Of a stretch of DNA of 64,000 nucleotides, positions 30,228-39,822 are shown piece after piece; positions within the stretch are counted from its first letter, which is position 1, and every line of letters starts with the position of its first letter. Both the position numbers and the translations under genes were made by a program. The notes beneath the pieces are model-generated. The model was not told the DNA's origin and ran no database searches. It was given only the letters and a program-made list of their open reading frames with translations. Where the stretch lies: contig OZ250142.1 in NCBI GenBank assembly GCA_965237445.1, positions 2,790,001 through 2,854,000 on the forward strand. The letters run 5' to 3'. Source of the stretch: G963668185 sp965237445. Its GTDB lineage: Bacteria > Chloroflexota > Dehalococcoidia > Lucifugimonadales > G963668185.

Positions 30228-30995
30228 GTGATTCTGGTCAATAGGATTGGCGCGATACTCTTGCTGTTGGTCTTTGTCCTGCTGCTCAACATGGCTTGCG
30301 GCGGCGATTCAGGGACAACGCCAACGGCAACCGAAGAGGCCGAGCAGGAGCCGGCTGTTCAAGAGACGCAGGATGCCCCGGACGAACCGGAGGCTCAAGA
30401 CTCGACTGAAGAAGAAGGAGAAAAAGAATTGCAGTGGAGAACCCCGCCCGAAATGGAGATAGACTCATCAAAGGCCTACAACGCCACGTTCAAGATGGAG
30501 AACGGCACTGAGTTCGTCGTGGAGTTGTATGCCGGCAAGGTGCCGGTCACGGTGAACAACTTCGTTTTCCTCGCCCGCCAGGGCTACTATGACGGCACTA
30601 CCTTCCACCGTGTCATTCCCGGATTCATGGCCCAGGCCGGAGACCCTTCGGGGACGGGATCGGGCGGCCCCGGCTACGCCTTCGACAACGAGTTCCATCC
30701 GGACCTCTCCCACGTTGGCCCTGGGATCCTCTCGATGGCGAATTCCGGGATTCGGAACGGGAGCGGCACCAACGGAAGCCAGTTCTTCATCACGTTCACG
30801 GAAACCAAGCACCTCGATGGCCTCAACCCGAATGGCACGCCTAAGGACTGCACGGTAAGAGGAGCATCCTGCCACTCGGTCTTTGGCAAGGTGATCGAAG
30901 GAATGAACGCCGTTCTCGAGATTTCGACGAGAGATCCACAAAGGGACAGGGACCCGGGCGACAGGATTGAGTCCGTCACGATCACCGAACGGTAG
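30228..30995 (+). CDS. Cyclophilin-type peptidyl-prolyl isomerase lipoprotein
   Basis: Exported cyclophilin of 255 residues, assisting folding of envelope proteins by proline isomerisation. The GTG at 30228 follows GGAGG. A signal peptide (AILLLLVFVLLLNMAC) ends in a lipobox-like NMAC with Cys24 as the probable lipidation site. An acidic low-complexity linker of about 50 residues follows (EEAEQEPAVQETQDAPDEPE). Cyclophilin motifs run from about residue 85 to 254: GYYDGTTFHRVIPGFMAQAG (active-site Arg and Phe), GSQFFITF and SVFGKVIEGM. A strong hairpin terminator follows 51 bases after the stop. Confidence 0.92.
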   Translation: MILVNRIGAILLLLVFVLLLNMACGGDSGTTPTATEEAEQEPAVQETQDAPDEPEAQDSTEEEGEKELQWRTPPEMEIDSSKAYNATFKMENGTEFVVELYAGKVPVTVNNFVFLARQGYYDGTTFHRVIPGFMAQAGDPSGTGSGGPGYAFDNEFHPDLSHVGPGILSMANSGIRNGSGTNGSQFFITFTETKHLDGLNPNGTPKDCTVRGASCHSVFGKVIEGMNAVLEISTRDPQRDRDPGDRIESVTITER

Positions 30996-31045
30996 CTCGA
31001 TTCCCACCGTCTCCCGCCCTACTATCGATTAGTTTCAGTAACGCA

Positions 31046-31086
31046 GGAGGGGCCGCCCGCTTAGTAGCGGGCGGCCCCTCCCTTTT
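31046..31086. terminator. Bidirectional terminator between converging genes
   Basis: A 16-pair perfect stem (31046-31061 with 31066-31081) closes the loop TAGT and is followed by CTTTT. It lies between the cyclophilin gene (plus strand, ends 30995) and the VWA protein gene (minus strand, ends 31110) and can serve both. Confidence 0.9.
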
Positions 31087-31109
31087 CGCTCTCTTACGGT
31101 CTGCGGAGC

Positions 31110-33209
31110 TTAGTCCGCACTGACCTCGCCGGCTTCTACGAAGACCGGGCTCTCGGACGCGATGAACGTGTAGAGCTTTCCATTTGCACCGATCCAGGAC
31201 CGGTCTGCAACCGGAGCGCTGTCAACCAGAGGCTGGTTGTTCACGCGAAGCAGCGTGCCGCCGCCTCTCTGCGCGATCTCCATTCCAGAGTGCGAGAACA
31301 CGAAGTCCACGCCATTGAAGGCAGGCGCTCCAATTTCCTCGCCGCCGATCTTGTCCCTCGAGAACAGCGCAAGCATGAACGGCCTGTTCAGCTTGCCAAA
31401 GTCGACAACCAGCTCGTTGCGGTCGTTGAACAGGCAGCCCTTCGGCTGGGTCCGCGTGACCCAGTAGGCCAGTATCACCAGCACCGCCAGCAGGATTACG
31501 CCGCCCACGGCTACACCGGCAATGATGAGCGCAGTCACCCAGATCGGGACTTCGGCCGGGACGGCCGGCGTCTGAGGAGCAGGAGTCTCAATCACGGTTG
31601 GATCGTCAAGCTGGAAGACTACCGATCCCGTGCCGTGCGTGAAGCCCTGGCCCGCGTAGCCCGTCTGCAGCCAGAACACGAACCTGTGCTGACCGTATTC
31701 CGAAGGCGTCAGGTACACGTCGTAGACCCAGGTCGTGTCGTCCTTGAAGTCCACCTGAGGCACTAGGTCGACCTGACCCTGCCCGGCCGCCGGCCACGTG
31801 GCGTCAATAGAGATCGCGTCCAGCGCCACGGGGTACGGCTCGTCCTGCACGTGGATTGACAGCGCTCCAACCTTTACGCGCTCGCCCTTAGCCAGCTCGA
31901 ACGAGTCGGCCACCTCGTACCTCAGCGTCGGGAACGCCTGGACGGCGAAGCTCGCGCTCGTCGAGATCGAGTGGTTGTACTCCGGCCACGCCATCGTAAG
32001 ACTCAGGTCGTAGTTGCCCATCTCCGTAAACTCGGGAATCGTAACGGAGTGATAGCCGTCGGCCGCTCTGCGGTCTCCAAGCAGTCCCTCGTCATTGAGC
32101 GGGTACATGCGCGCGTTGCCGTCCGGTCCCGTTACGGTCCCAAACAGCTTCGTACCTGCAACGAAGGCATGCTCGTTGTTGTCCAGCACATGTGCCACAA
32201 CCAGGATCTTCTCGTTTACGGGCGCGAAGTTGCCTATGTCATGCCCAACAGTGTAGCGATTCTCCGCGTTCTGCCAAATCGAGGCACGCCCCGTGACGCC
32301 CACCGTCTCGATAAGCCAGGGCCCAGCCTCAGGCTCGAAGAGCCTCATGACAACAACGTGAGGAGATTCCTCGATCAGGAAGGAGTCGGCATCCGTCCGG
32401 GAAAGCTCCAATCCTGAGGGCGTCTCCACCCTCAGGTCGCCGGCGCTGTCCGCATCCTTGAACATGGTCACCGTCACATGCTGCGTGCCCGGCACCACCC
32501 GCAACCGGGAGCTCAGCAGGTCGCCGGACCTGAGCACGGTTCCGGCGAGCTTGCTCATCGTCCCGGCCGAGCCTACCTTGAGCATGTGGTCGGCCACGCC
32601 CTTGATGCCGTCATCGCCAGCCAGGTGGAACACCCGGCCGTTGGAAATGCCGGATAGCCGGCCCAGGAACTCGAGCTCGCCGGCCGTCGACCCTGGCAGT
32701 GCGATGGTGTGTATCGGCCATCCGCTGCCCTGGAAGCGGCTCAGTGCCGGGCTGATCCGGTCCGCGAGGTTTCCGTAGTCATTTACGCTGCCGCCGCCGG
32801 AGAGGAAGTAGACCTCAGAACCGGTGTTGCCGATCTGTTGGCCGATGAAGTTGTGGACTTCCACCAGCGCTTCGAGGTGTCCGCCGGGCTGTGGTAATCC
32901 CCGGCTGCCGATCAAGGATTGGACCGCGTCATTAGCGGCGGCATATTCCCATTGCGAGATCTCAACTGGGCCAACAAAGTTGAGTGGCTCGTCCATGGCG
33001 ACGAACGCGTATCTCCTGTCGGGGTCGAGCGCGGAGGTCAGAGTGTGCACAGAGCGCGCGTACTCCACCCCTTCGTGCGCCGAGTGAATGGCCCCACGGT
33101 CCACCATCACGACTACCAGCGACTTCTCGTTGTTCGCCGCCAGCATGACCGCGGGCACGATCGCGAACAACGCTACAGCCGCAATCAAAACCAGAACTTT
33201 CCTCAGCAT
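31110..33209 (-). CDS. VWA-like membrane protein with a single C-terminal membrane segment
   Basis: A 699-residue envelope protein. A signal peptide (residues 1-24, LVLIAAVALFAIVPAVMLAA) is followed by a von Willebrand factor A-like domain of about 190 residues (SLVVVMVDRGAIHSAHEGVE; SEVYFLSGGGSVNDYGNLAD; IHTIALPGSTAGELEFLGRL). The metal-ion site DxSxS is absent: VMVDRGAI takes its place, so metal-dependent adhesion as in integrins is not expected. A long beta-rich extracellular part (about 200-550) and a membrane segment near 555-585 (TALIIAGVAVGGVILLAVLV) follow, with about 110 cytoplasmic residues at the end. It may tie an outer assembly to the cell. No partner gene is adjacent on the same strand. 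Confidence 0.8.
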   Translation of the reverse strand: MLRKVLVLIAAVALFAIVPAVMLAANNEKSLVVVMVDRGAIHSAHEGVEYARSVHTLTSALDPDRRYAFVAMDEPLNFVGPVEISQWEYAAANDAVQSLIGSRGLPQPGGHLEALVEVHNFIGQQIGNTGSEVYFLSGGGSVNDYGNLADRISPALSRFQGSGWPIHTIALPGSTAGELEFLGRLSGISNGRVFHLAGDDGIKGVADHMLKVGSAGTMSKLAGTVLRSGDLLSSRLRVVPGTQHVTVTMFKDADSAGDLRVETPSGLELSRTDADSFLIEESPHVVVMRLFEPEAGPWLIETVGVTGRASIWQNAENRYTVGHDIGNFAPVNEKILVVAHVLDNNEHAFVAGTKLFGTVTGPDGNARMYPLNDEGLLGDRRAADGYHSVTIPEFTEMGNYDLSLTMAWPEYNHSISTSASFAVQAFPTLRYEVADSFELAKGERVKVGALSIHVQDEPYPVALDAISIDATWPAAGQGQVDLVPQVDFKDDTTWVYDVYLTPSEYGQHRFVFWLQTGYAGQGFTHGTGSVVFQLDDPTVIETPAPQTPAVPAEVPIWVTALIIAGVAVGGVILLAVLVILAYWVTRTQPKGCLFNDRNELVVDFGKLNRPFMLALFSRDKIGGEEIGAPAFNGVDFVFSHSGMEIAQRGGGTLLRVNNQPLVDSAPVADRSWIGANGKLYTFIASESPVFVEAGEVSAD

Positions 33210-33372
33210 CGCAACATCTCCTGGATCGGCAATTACTACTTCCGGTGTTCTAGACTAAAGCTAGTCAATGTATAAGAAATAGGTCAATCCAAATTTAGGT
33301 CAACTTTGCGTGTGATAAAAGATCGGCGGAGCTAGCGCCCGCCCTCGAATTCAGGTTCCTCGGCGGTGGCGT

Positions 33373-34080
33373 TCAGCCGCTCAGGTTGGATACGTCTCGC
33401 TGGCGTTGGGACCGCCGGATGGCGAACGCCATGTACGCTCCACCGCAAACCAAAACCGCCACGATGCCGGCCCACAACGCCGTGCCCAGCCGCCCTGAAT
33501 TGGGCTGGTCTTCGTCCACATCCAGCGTGAACTCGAACTCGCCCACGCCAGCCCCTTCCTTCGAGACCGAGACCTTCATCGTCCAGGTCCCCGTTCGCTC
33601 AATCAGGAGGTTCCCGTCGTAATATTGCGGCTCCTCCGGCACGCTGATCGCGAAGGTGTGGTACACCTCCTCGCCTTCCGGGCCCGTAGCGAGAATCTCG
33701 ATCTTCGCCCCATTGACCGGCTCAGAGGATGCCGTGTAGACGGGAGTGACCGTGATGTGGACGGACCCGACCTTCGGGTCCTCGGGCTGCACGCCGACCG
33801 TAACCGTGAACGGGCCGTCGCTGCCCTCATAGATCGGGATGCTCTCCCCGTTGGCGCGCACCGGCGGCGTCAGCAGCCACAAGCACACCGCCAGGAGCGT
33901 CGCTATGGCCGCCGCCAGCGCCAGGACTCGGCGGCTATCGGGCCGGTGGGCTACGAGGATGGCAGCACCTCGTTCAGGGCCGACTCCAGCTCCTCCTCGT
34001 TTACGAACCCCTCGAACTTTCCTGCCACGAGGCCGTCGGCGCCAAGCACGAACGTGACCGGCTCTGTCGCGAGTCCCCAC
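33373..34080 (-). CDS. FixH/YtkA-like single-pass membrane protein
   Basis: A protein of up to 235 residues with an N-terminal membrane or signal segment (LALAAAIATLLAVCLWLLTP) and an extracytoplasmic beta-rich domain similar in layout to YtkA/FixH-type domains (GPFTVTVGVQPEDPKVGSV; SSEPVNGAKIEILATGPEG). A second membrane segment lies near the end (GTALWAGIVAVLVCGGAYMAF), with a short basic tail. The start is unclear: only a GTG at 34080 is available as a standard codon, but it overlaps the upstream lipoprotein gene by 130 bases. The true start is more likely near 33960, just after that gene's stop at 33951, perhaps at a non-standard codon. Probably translationally coupled to the upstream gene and functionally linked to it. 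Confidence 0.7.
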   Translation of the reverse strand: MGTRDRAGHVRAWRRRPRGRKVRGVRKRGGAGVGPERGAAILVAHRPDSRRVLALAAAIATLLAVCLWLLTPPVRANGESIPIYEGSDGPFTVTVGVQPEDPKVGSVHITVTPVYTASSEPVNGAKIEILATGPEGEEVYHTFAISVPEEPQYYDGNLLIERTGTWTMKVSVSKEGAGVGEFEFTLDVDEDQPNSGRLGTALWAGIVAVLVCGGAYMAFAIRRSQRQRDVSNLSG

Positions 34081-34890
34081 TCTCCCATCACCGGGCTCAA
34101 CCTGCCGTTGTTCACGTTCGTGAGCATCTCATCCGGATTTTCGTACACCTCAATGTGAATGAAATTAGCGCGTGGCGCGTACTTGCTCTTCAGGTCCGAC
34201 AGTATGACCACCTGCGGCCCGCACGTCGCCGTCGAGCAGAACGCGGGAGTGGCAAACGATACAACCGTCGGCAGTCCGCTGCCAACCGCGTCAGCTATCG
34301 ATGTGCTGTACAGGTCCGGGTCCGGCGACAGCGCGCTCGTCAGCTTGCCCAGGTTCGCCCGCCGTGTCCAGCGTCCTGCTGTTGCTCGGCGGCGCCGCCT
34401 GCCCAATCCCGGGTGAAGAGCTTTGCTCCTTGACCGTGATGCCTGTTTGGGCCAGCACCGTCTTGCCGTCCTCGTCCATGAACCGGCCGATCATCCCCCA
34501 CGGCCCTGCCCGGTCGAACTCCACTTGAACCGAGTACACGCCAGCGTGTCCTGTCGGCCACTTGCGGAACACCGCCTCGGCCGCATGCTCCCCGCGGTCC
34601 TCCCCGCTCAGCGGCAGGTACGTGACGTCGATCTTCGCCACTCGCACTGGCTCGCGGTTATCGTCGAACACGGCGAACGCGAACCGGTTCGGCCCGACGG
34701 CCAGGTCGCTCGTTACCGGCACCATCCGCAGCGGCGGCTCTGACTCTTGTTCGGCTGCCTGCGGCGTGACCGCATCGGACGGCTCAGAAGATTCCGGCGT
34801 CTCGGTCGCCTGCCCTCCGCATCCCACGACGATGCCGATCAAGACAGCCGCCGTCGTGACCAGCGAGGCGAACGCCGCCACGCCTCTCAT
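33951..34890 (-). pseudogene. Lipoprotein with FixH-like and thioredoxin-like domains, frameshifted
   Basis: A lipoprotein of about 310 residues, read in two frames. The first frame starts at 34890 with a signal peptide and lipobox IVVGC (Cys24), then a beta-rich domain (VGPNRFAFAVFDDNREPVRV; AGVYSVQVEFDRAGPWGMIG), and runs to SNSRTLDTAG. The second continues from near 34355 as NLGKLTSALSPDPDLYSTSI and PTVVSFATPAFCSTATCGPQ, a thioredoxin-like segment with two cysteines, and ends NEVLPSS at 33951. The break is a single-base indel within a GGG run near 34355, so it may be a sequence error; otherwise the gene is split. It lies just upstream of a protein of similar layout, suggesting a two-gene unit in envelope redox or copper handling. 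Confidence 0.7.
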
Positions 34891-34995
34891 CTTGAAGCAC
34901 GCTCTTCCAATCCGCAGTCCCCTCCCGATTCCTACCTACATCGTACATGAGCGTACGACCGTGAAACCCATTCGTTCCGGGTCTCCGGCTGCGCA

Positions 34996-35028
34996 TTCAG
35001 AGGGAGTTCAGAGGGAGTTCAGAGGGCG
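34996..35028. repeat. Three tandem 11-base repeats
   Basis: Three copies in a row of TTCAGAGGGAG, the last ending CG in place of AG, in the gene-free stretch. Confidence 0.9.
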
Positions 35029-35094
35029 GTCCGGCCACCGGCCAGGCATTGCATGAGCGCCTGACGGAGGGGACGAAGTGAGCGAAAACCTCAG

Positions 35095-35140
35095 AAAAGT
35101 GTCACATTCCGTAACATTCTGTAACTTTTCGTAGCTGGGC
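35095..35140. repeat. Dispersed repeat, copy in inverted orientation
   Basis: The reverse complement of this stretch matches 20512-20557 with about five changes over 46 bases. The shared core includes GCCCAGCTA, GAAAAGT and GGAATGTGACACTTT on the minus strand. Confidence 0.7.
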
Positions 35141-35435
35141 GAGCTTGGAAAAGTTACGCGAATTGAGATGAAATGAATACGGATTGAATACAAGATGAGC
35201 GAGTTTGAGCAAAAATGTGACAGTGCTCAGCCCCTGGTCGCAGCCCTCTTCAGGGCGCCGTTCGCGACGCATGGCAAGGCGCGCAAGGGTGCGGTTCCAC
35301 TGCTGAGCAATGTTCATGGAGGAATCATAGCACGCCTGTTCGCTCAGGGCAAGGCGCACGGACAGCCGCGTCGCAGATCTCCTTCCCGATCTTGCAATTG
35401 GACGCGCCTTTGCTTTTCATGTGGACGCACCGGAA

Positions 35436-35496
35436 CCTTGCAATCAGCCGCACCCCAACCTTGCAATCAGCCGCACCCCTCCTGCAATCAGCCGCC
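35436..35496. repeat. Three tandem repeats of about 21-23 bases
   Basis: Units CCTTGCAATCAGCCGCACCC, AACCTTGCAATCAGCCGCAC and CTCCTGCAATCAGCCGCC follow one another in the gene-free stretch. No function is visible. Confidence 0.8.
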
Positions 35497-35614
35497 TCCT
35501 CCTCATCTTCTTTGGAACTAACAGCCGATGGGGATTTCAAGAGACCATCACTGACAACGCCGTGTTCCAATCCGCGCCTACATGCTGCCGCTCACGCTGG
35601 GGTAAGGTGTAAGT

Positions 35615-38600
35615 ATGCCGGACACTGGGAAAAAGCTCACCGCTGCAGTTGAGAAATACTTTGCCGATCTGGGCAACATCAGGGCGTCCGGCGGCGGTAC
35701 GGACGAACGGTCTTACTATCCTCCACTGAGCAACCTGCTGAATGCAGTTGGCGCCTCGCTCCGACCCAAGGTGTTCTGCGTAGGAGAGCTTGCCGAACAG
35801 GGCGCTGGCCATCCCGACTTTGGACTGTACGCTGCCAAGCAGATTCAGCGAAGGAAGCCGCGTCAGGGCCAGATCCCGGAGTGCGGCGTCGTTGAGGTCA
35901 AGCCGGTTGGCGACGACGCATGGCTGACTGCCGAGAAGCGATCAGGTCAGCAAGTACTGGGACAGGTACAGGCTCGTGCTTGTCACCAACACACGCGACT
36001 TCGTGCTAGTTGGTGAGGACGATACAGGCAATCCCGTGAAGCTGGAATCGTTCCGCCTGGCGGAAACGGCGGAAGACTTCGAGTCAAGACTGGTGAAGCC
36101 CTGCGTCTTCGCTCGTGAGGTCGGAGCCGGTTTCGGGGAGTATATGTACCGGGCGCTGGCTCACCGCGCAACGCTGGTCGAGCCGAAGGACCTGTAGCGT
36201 GGCTGCTGGCCTCCTACGCACGAGACGCGCTGGCGCGAGTTGAGGCTGCAGGCGAGGCCTCCTCACTACAGTCGGTGCGCTCCGCATTGGAAGAGGCATT
36301 GGGAGTGCGTTTGAGGGCGCAGCGCGGCGCGGCCTTCTTTCGCTCGACTCTAGTGCAGACGCTCTTCTACGGCGTCTTCTCCGCCTGGGTGCTGTGGGCC
36401 CGTCAATCGCCGCCGCCGACAGGCTCCTTCAACTGGCGCGACCGCCGTCTGGCATCTCCGCGCGCCGGTGCTCAGAGCGCTCTTTCAGCAGTTGTCCGAC
36501 CCGGTAAGCTACAGCCCTGGGCCTCGTCGAGTTGCTTGACTGGACTGCGGCTGCATTGGACCGTGTGGAGCGGCACGCCTTCTTCGACAGGTTCGGCGAG
36601 GGCGAGGCGGTACAGTACTTCTACGAGCCGTTCCTGGCGGCGTTCGACCCCGACCTGCGCAAGCAGCTTGGCGTCTGGTACACGCCCACCGAGGTTGTGC
36701 GGTACATGGTCGCCCGCGTCGACCGCGCGCTCAAGGATGACCTCGGCATCGCCGACGGACTGGCCGCCGATAACGTCTACGTGCTCGATCCGTGCTGCGG
36801 CACCGGCGCCTACGTTGCAGAGGTGCTCCGCCGCATTTCCGCCTCCCTCGAGGGCCGACTCGGCGCGCTGACGGGCGCACGCGTCAAGCAGGCGGCCACC
36901 GAGCGGGTTTTCGGATTCGAGATCATGCCCGCGCCGTTCGTTGTCGCACACCTCCAGGTCGAGCTGACAATGCAAGCGCTGGACGCAGCCGCTTTGCCGA
37001 CGACGGCGACGAACGCGCGGGAATCTACCTGACCAACGCCCTGACGGGCTGGGAGCCAAGCACTCAGAAACCGCTGCCGTTCCCTTCTGGAGGAGGAGCG
37101 CGAACCGCGCCGGGAAGGTGAAGCAGGACTCCCCGATACTCGTGATCCTCGGCAATCCGCCCTACAACGGCTTCGCCGGCATGGCAGTGGAGGAGGAGCG
37201 GGAGCTTTCGACCGCATACAGGAGCACCAAGCGAGTGAGACGGCCGGAGGGCCAGGGACTGAACGACCTCTACGTACGGTTCTTCCGCATGGCCGAGCGG
37301 CGCATCGCCCAGAAGAAGGGCCGCGGCATCGTCTGCTTCATCTCCAACTACTCTTGGCTCGACGGCCTGTCGTTCACGGGAATGAGGGAGCGCTACCTGG
37401 AGGCGTTCGACGCCATCCGCATAGACTGTCTCAACGGCGACAAGTACAAGACAGGCAAGACAACGCCTGACGGCGATCCGGACCCCAGCATCTTCTCGAC
37501 ACCGGAGGACTCTGTCGGCATCCAGGTTGGCACGGCGATAGCAACGTTGGTGCGCAAGACAGACCACGTGGCTGCTCCTGCGATTAGGCTTCCGGCATCT
37601 CTGGGGCCAACGCAAGCGCGAGGAGCTCACGGAGTCGGCAGAGATCGAAGCGGCTGAGCTTTACGGCAGCTTTCAACCGAGCCTCCCGCTGGGTCTGCCA
37701 TTCGCGGAAATGACCGTCAGTGACGGTTGGCATGACTGGCCCTCGCTTCCCGACCTGTTTCCGGTCTCTTTTCCGGGGGTCAAGACCAGCCGTGATTCGT
37801 TCCTTGTGGATATCGACATTGACCGCCTCAAGTCGCGAGTTGCCGACGTACTTCGATTCCGACCTCAGTCACGAGATGAGATCGTAACGGCGTCTATCCG
37901 GCGGTGAAGAACCACAAGGGATTTGATGCTCGACGCGGTCCGTGAAACATTGCTAATTCGATCGGAGGCCCAGCGGACACCAGCTTCCTTCGCTACGCCT
38001 ACCGGCCATTTGATAACCAGATGGCTGTATTGGGAAGCCGAGACGAAGCATTGCTTGACCGAGAAACGCGGCTGAATGATTTGCCACATGTGTTCGATGG
38101 AAATCGGTGGTTGGTTCGCTCCAGACACAAACCTCGCCCGGACTGGTCTCCGCCAACGCAGGTCTAATTCATGGGTGTCTCGATCAGATGAACAGTGGCG
38201 CCACCTGCGTTCCTACCTACCTACGTCGACGACGGTCTTGGACCCTGATGATGTGGAGCTGAAGCTTCACAGCCCAACCTGTCATCCACCGCTCGAACGC
38301 TACCTCGAACGTCTTGGGCGCGAGCGTGGAGGACCTGTTCCACCACGTTCCCTCGCAGTGCTGCACGATCCCGCTCTACCGCGAGGCGAACGCCGACGCT
38401 CTCCGCATGGAGTGGCCGCGCATTCCGATTCCCTGGCTGGCCGGACGGCGATGCCGAGGGAGCGGCAGCGAAGCTCGCCGCGTCCGCCGCGCGGGGCCGG
38501 GAGCTTGCCGCGCTGCTGGACTCGGACACGCCCGTTCCCGGGTTGTCACAGACGGTGCGCTTCGGCAGGAACTGGCAGACCATAGCTGGTGCCCACCACA

Positions 38601-38974
38601 GGCGGCGGGAACATGGCGGGCGAAGACTTCGCGCTCACTGCGGGGCTGGGGCCACTTCGGACAGACCGAGGCTGTCATGCCGGCTTCTCGTCCCGACGAG
38701 CGGTCGTACACGACGGACGAGAGGGCCGCTTGAAGGGGAAGACTCAACGCTTGGCGAATCGACGTTCGACATCTACCTGAACAATCGCGCGTACTGGCGC
38801 AACGTCCCGGCCGCCGTCTGGAACTACAAGCTGGGCGGCTACCAGGTACTCAAGAAGTGGCTGTCGTACCGCGAGGAAAGAGTCCTCGGCAGACGAATGC
38901 TGCCGGAGGAGGTCCAGCACTTCACCGACACCACGCGGCGGATTGCGGCGATATTGCTGGCGACGGCAAAGTGA
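35615..38974 (+). pseudogene. Type ISP-like restriction-modification enzyme, multiply frameshifted
   Basis: Remnant of a large single-chain restriction-modification enzyme with an N6-adenine methyltransferase domain. Segments of the normal protein follow in order but in changing frames. The N-terminus is VEKYFADLGNIRASGGGTDE with GVVEVKPVGDDAWLTA, a nuclease-like region (35615-36000). Next come VTNTRDFVLVGEDD, then ALEEALGVRLRAQRGAAFFR and TLFYGVFSAWVLWARQ. The methyltransferase core follows with KQLGVWYTPTEVVRYMVARV, VLDPCCGTGAYVAEVLRRI (AdoMet site) and ILVILGNPPYNGFAG (NPPY catalytic motif). Late pieces are YLNNRAYWRNVPAAVWNYKL and GGYQVLKKWLSYREERVLGR, the target-recognition end. I count at least eight frame breaks, so it is dead. 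Such enzymes protect against phage and often move horizontally. Confidence 0.92.
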
Positions 38975-39142
38975 AGTCCTCAACCCCTCCGACGTCGTCT
39001 CCAACCGGAGGCTTTGAGGTACGTGTGTGCCAGGGCTAAGGCTGAGCGTCCCCTACTTAGCCCAGCATTGACCCCCGCCCGGCAGCGGGCGTACTGTAGA
39101 GTAGTGGCATAGGTGCCCCACCTTGAACTGGAGTACAGAACT

Positions 39143-39418
39143 ATGGCGAGCCGGACCTACGAGCTTAAAGAGATTGCAGCCCGGGGAGAGGCCATCTACC
39201 GGGAACAACTCCAGCACCAGATCGGGTCCGTGGAAAAGGGCAACTTCGTGGTTATCGATGTAGAGACGGGCGACTACGAGATTGCCGAAGGCGACGCAGT
39301 TGCGACTCGTCGACTTCTGGACCGAAAGCCGGACGCGGTTACTTATGGAGTGCGAGTTGGCCATCGAGCGGCATACAGCCACGTAGGCGGTTTCCGCATG
39401 CCCGTACGGGATGATTAA
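39143..39418 (+). CDS. Small protein paired with an aspartic protease-like protein
   Basis: A 91-residue hydrophilic protein from the ATG at 39143 (MASRTYELKEIAARGEAIYR). It contains KGNFVVIDVETGDYEIAEGD and EGDAVATRRLLDRKPDAVTY, segments I have the impression occur in small proteins encoded beside retropepsin-like genes. It overlaps the next gene by 8 bases (ATGATTAA), so the two are translationally coupled. The pair has the size and coupling of toxin-antitoxin-like modules, but nothing in the sequence shows such a role. It lies just after the decayed restriction enzyme. Confidence 0.8.
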   Translation: MASRTYELKEIAARGEAIYREQLQHQIGSVEKGNFVVIDVETGDYEIAEGDAVATRRLLDRKPDAVTYGVRVGHRAAYSHVGGFRMPVRDD

Positions 39419-39788
39419 TGGGCGCGTAACCGGCAATCGTCAAGCGCTGGTCGCCATCGACATCACCGGCGGAGAGGGGCGCTCCCGGCCTATAGAAGTT
39501 GTCCTAGACACCGGCTTCACCGGCTATCTGACATTACCCGCACAGCCCATCCGGCAGTTGGGGCTTCGTTTTGTTGGTCAACGGACATTCGAGCTTGCCA
39601 ACGGAGAACTCTTCGAGTTTGAGGCGTATATTGCCACAGTGCTTTGGCATGGAAGACAGAAAGATGCATTGGTGCTGAAGTCAGACAGTACACCCTTGCT
39701 GGGCATGACACTGTTATGGGGCAGCAGAGTTACATTGAATGCGGCGTCTGACGGACTTGTCACAATTGATGAATTGGAAGACGCGTAG
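39411..39788 (+). CDS. Retropepsin-like (clan AA) aspartic protease
   Basis: A 125-residue single-domain protein of the clan AA aspartic protease fold. The catalytic motif VVLDTGFTGYLTLP lies at about residues 30-43, with DTG as the active-site triplet; as in retroviral proteases, two copies would be needed to form an active dimer. The second half (LVLKSDSTPLLGMTLLWGSR) matches the later hydrophobic-hydrophobic-glycine element of the fold (LLGMTLL). Coupled by an 8-base overlap to the 91-residue protein upstream. The substrate is unknown; the upstream protein could be it. Confidence 0.85.
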   Translation: MINGRVTGNRQALVAIDITGGEGRSRPIEVVLDTGFTGYLTLPAQPIRQLGLRFVGQRTFELANGELFEFEAYIATVLWHGRQKDALVLKSDSTPLLGMTLLWGSRVTLNAASDGLVTIDELEDA

Positions 39789-39822
39789 TGACCCAGATTG
39801 GATTACCCTCAACCTGCGAGCA

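Larger units (their letters stand above)
34891..35614. other. Gene-free stretch with several repeats
   Basis: About 720 bases with no supportable gene between the lipoprotein and the restriction-modification remnant. It holds three distinct repeats listed separately: an 11-base tandem at 34996, an inverted dispersed repeat at 35095 and a 21-23-base tandem at 35436. Confidence 0.6.
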
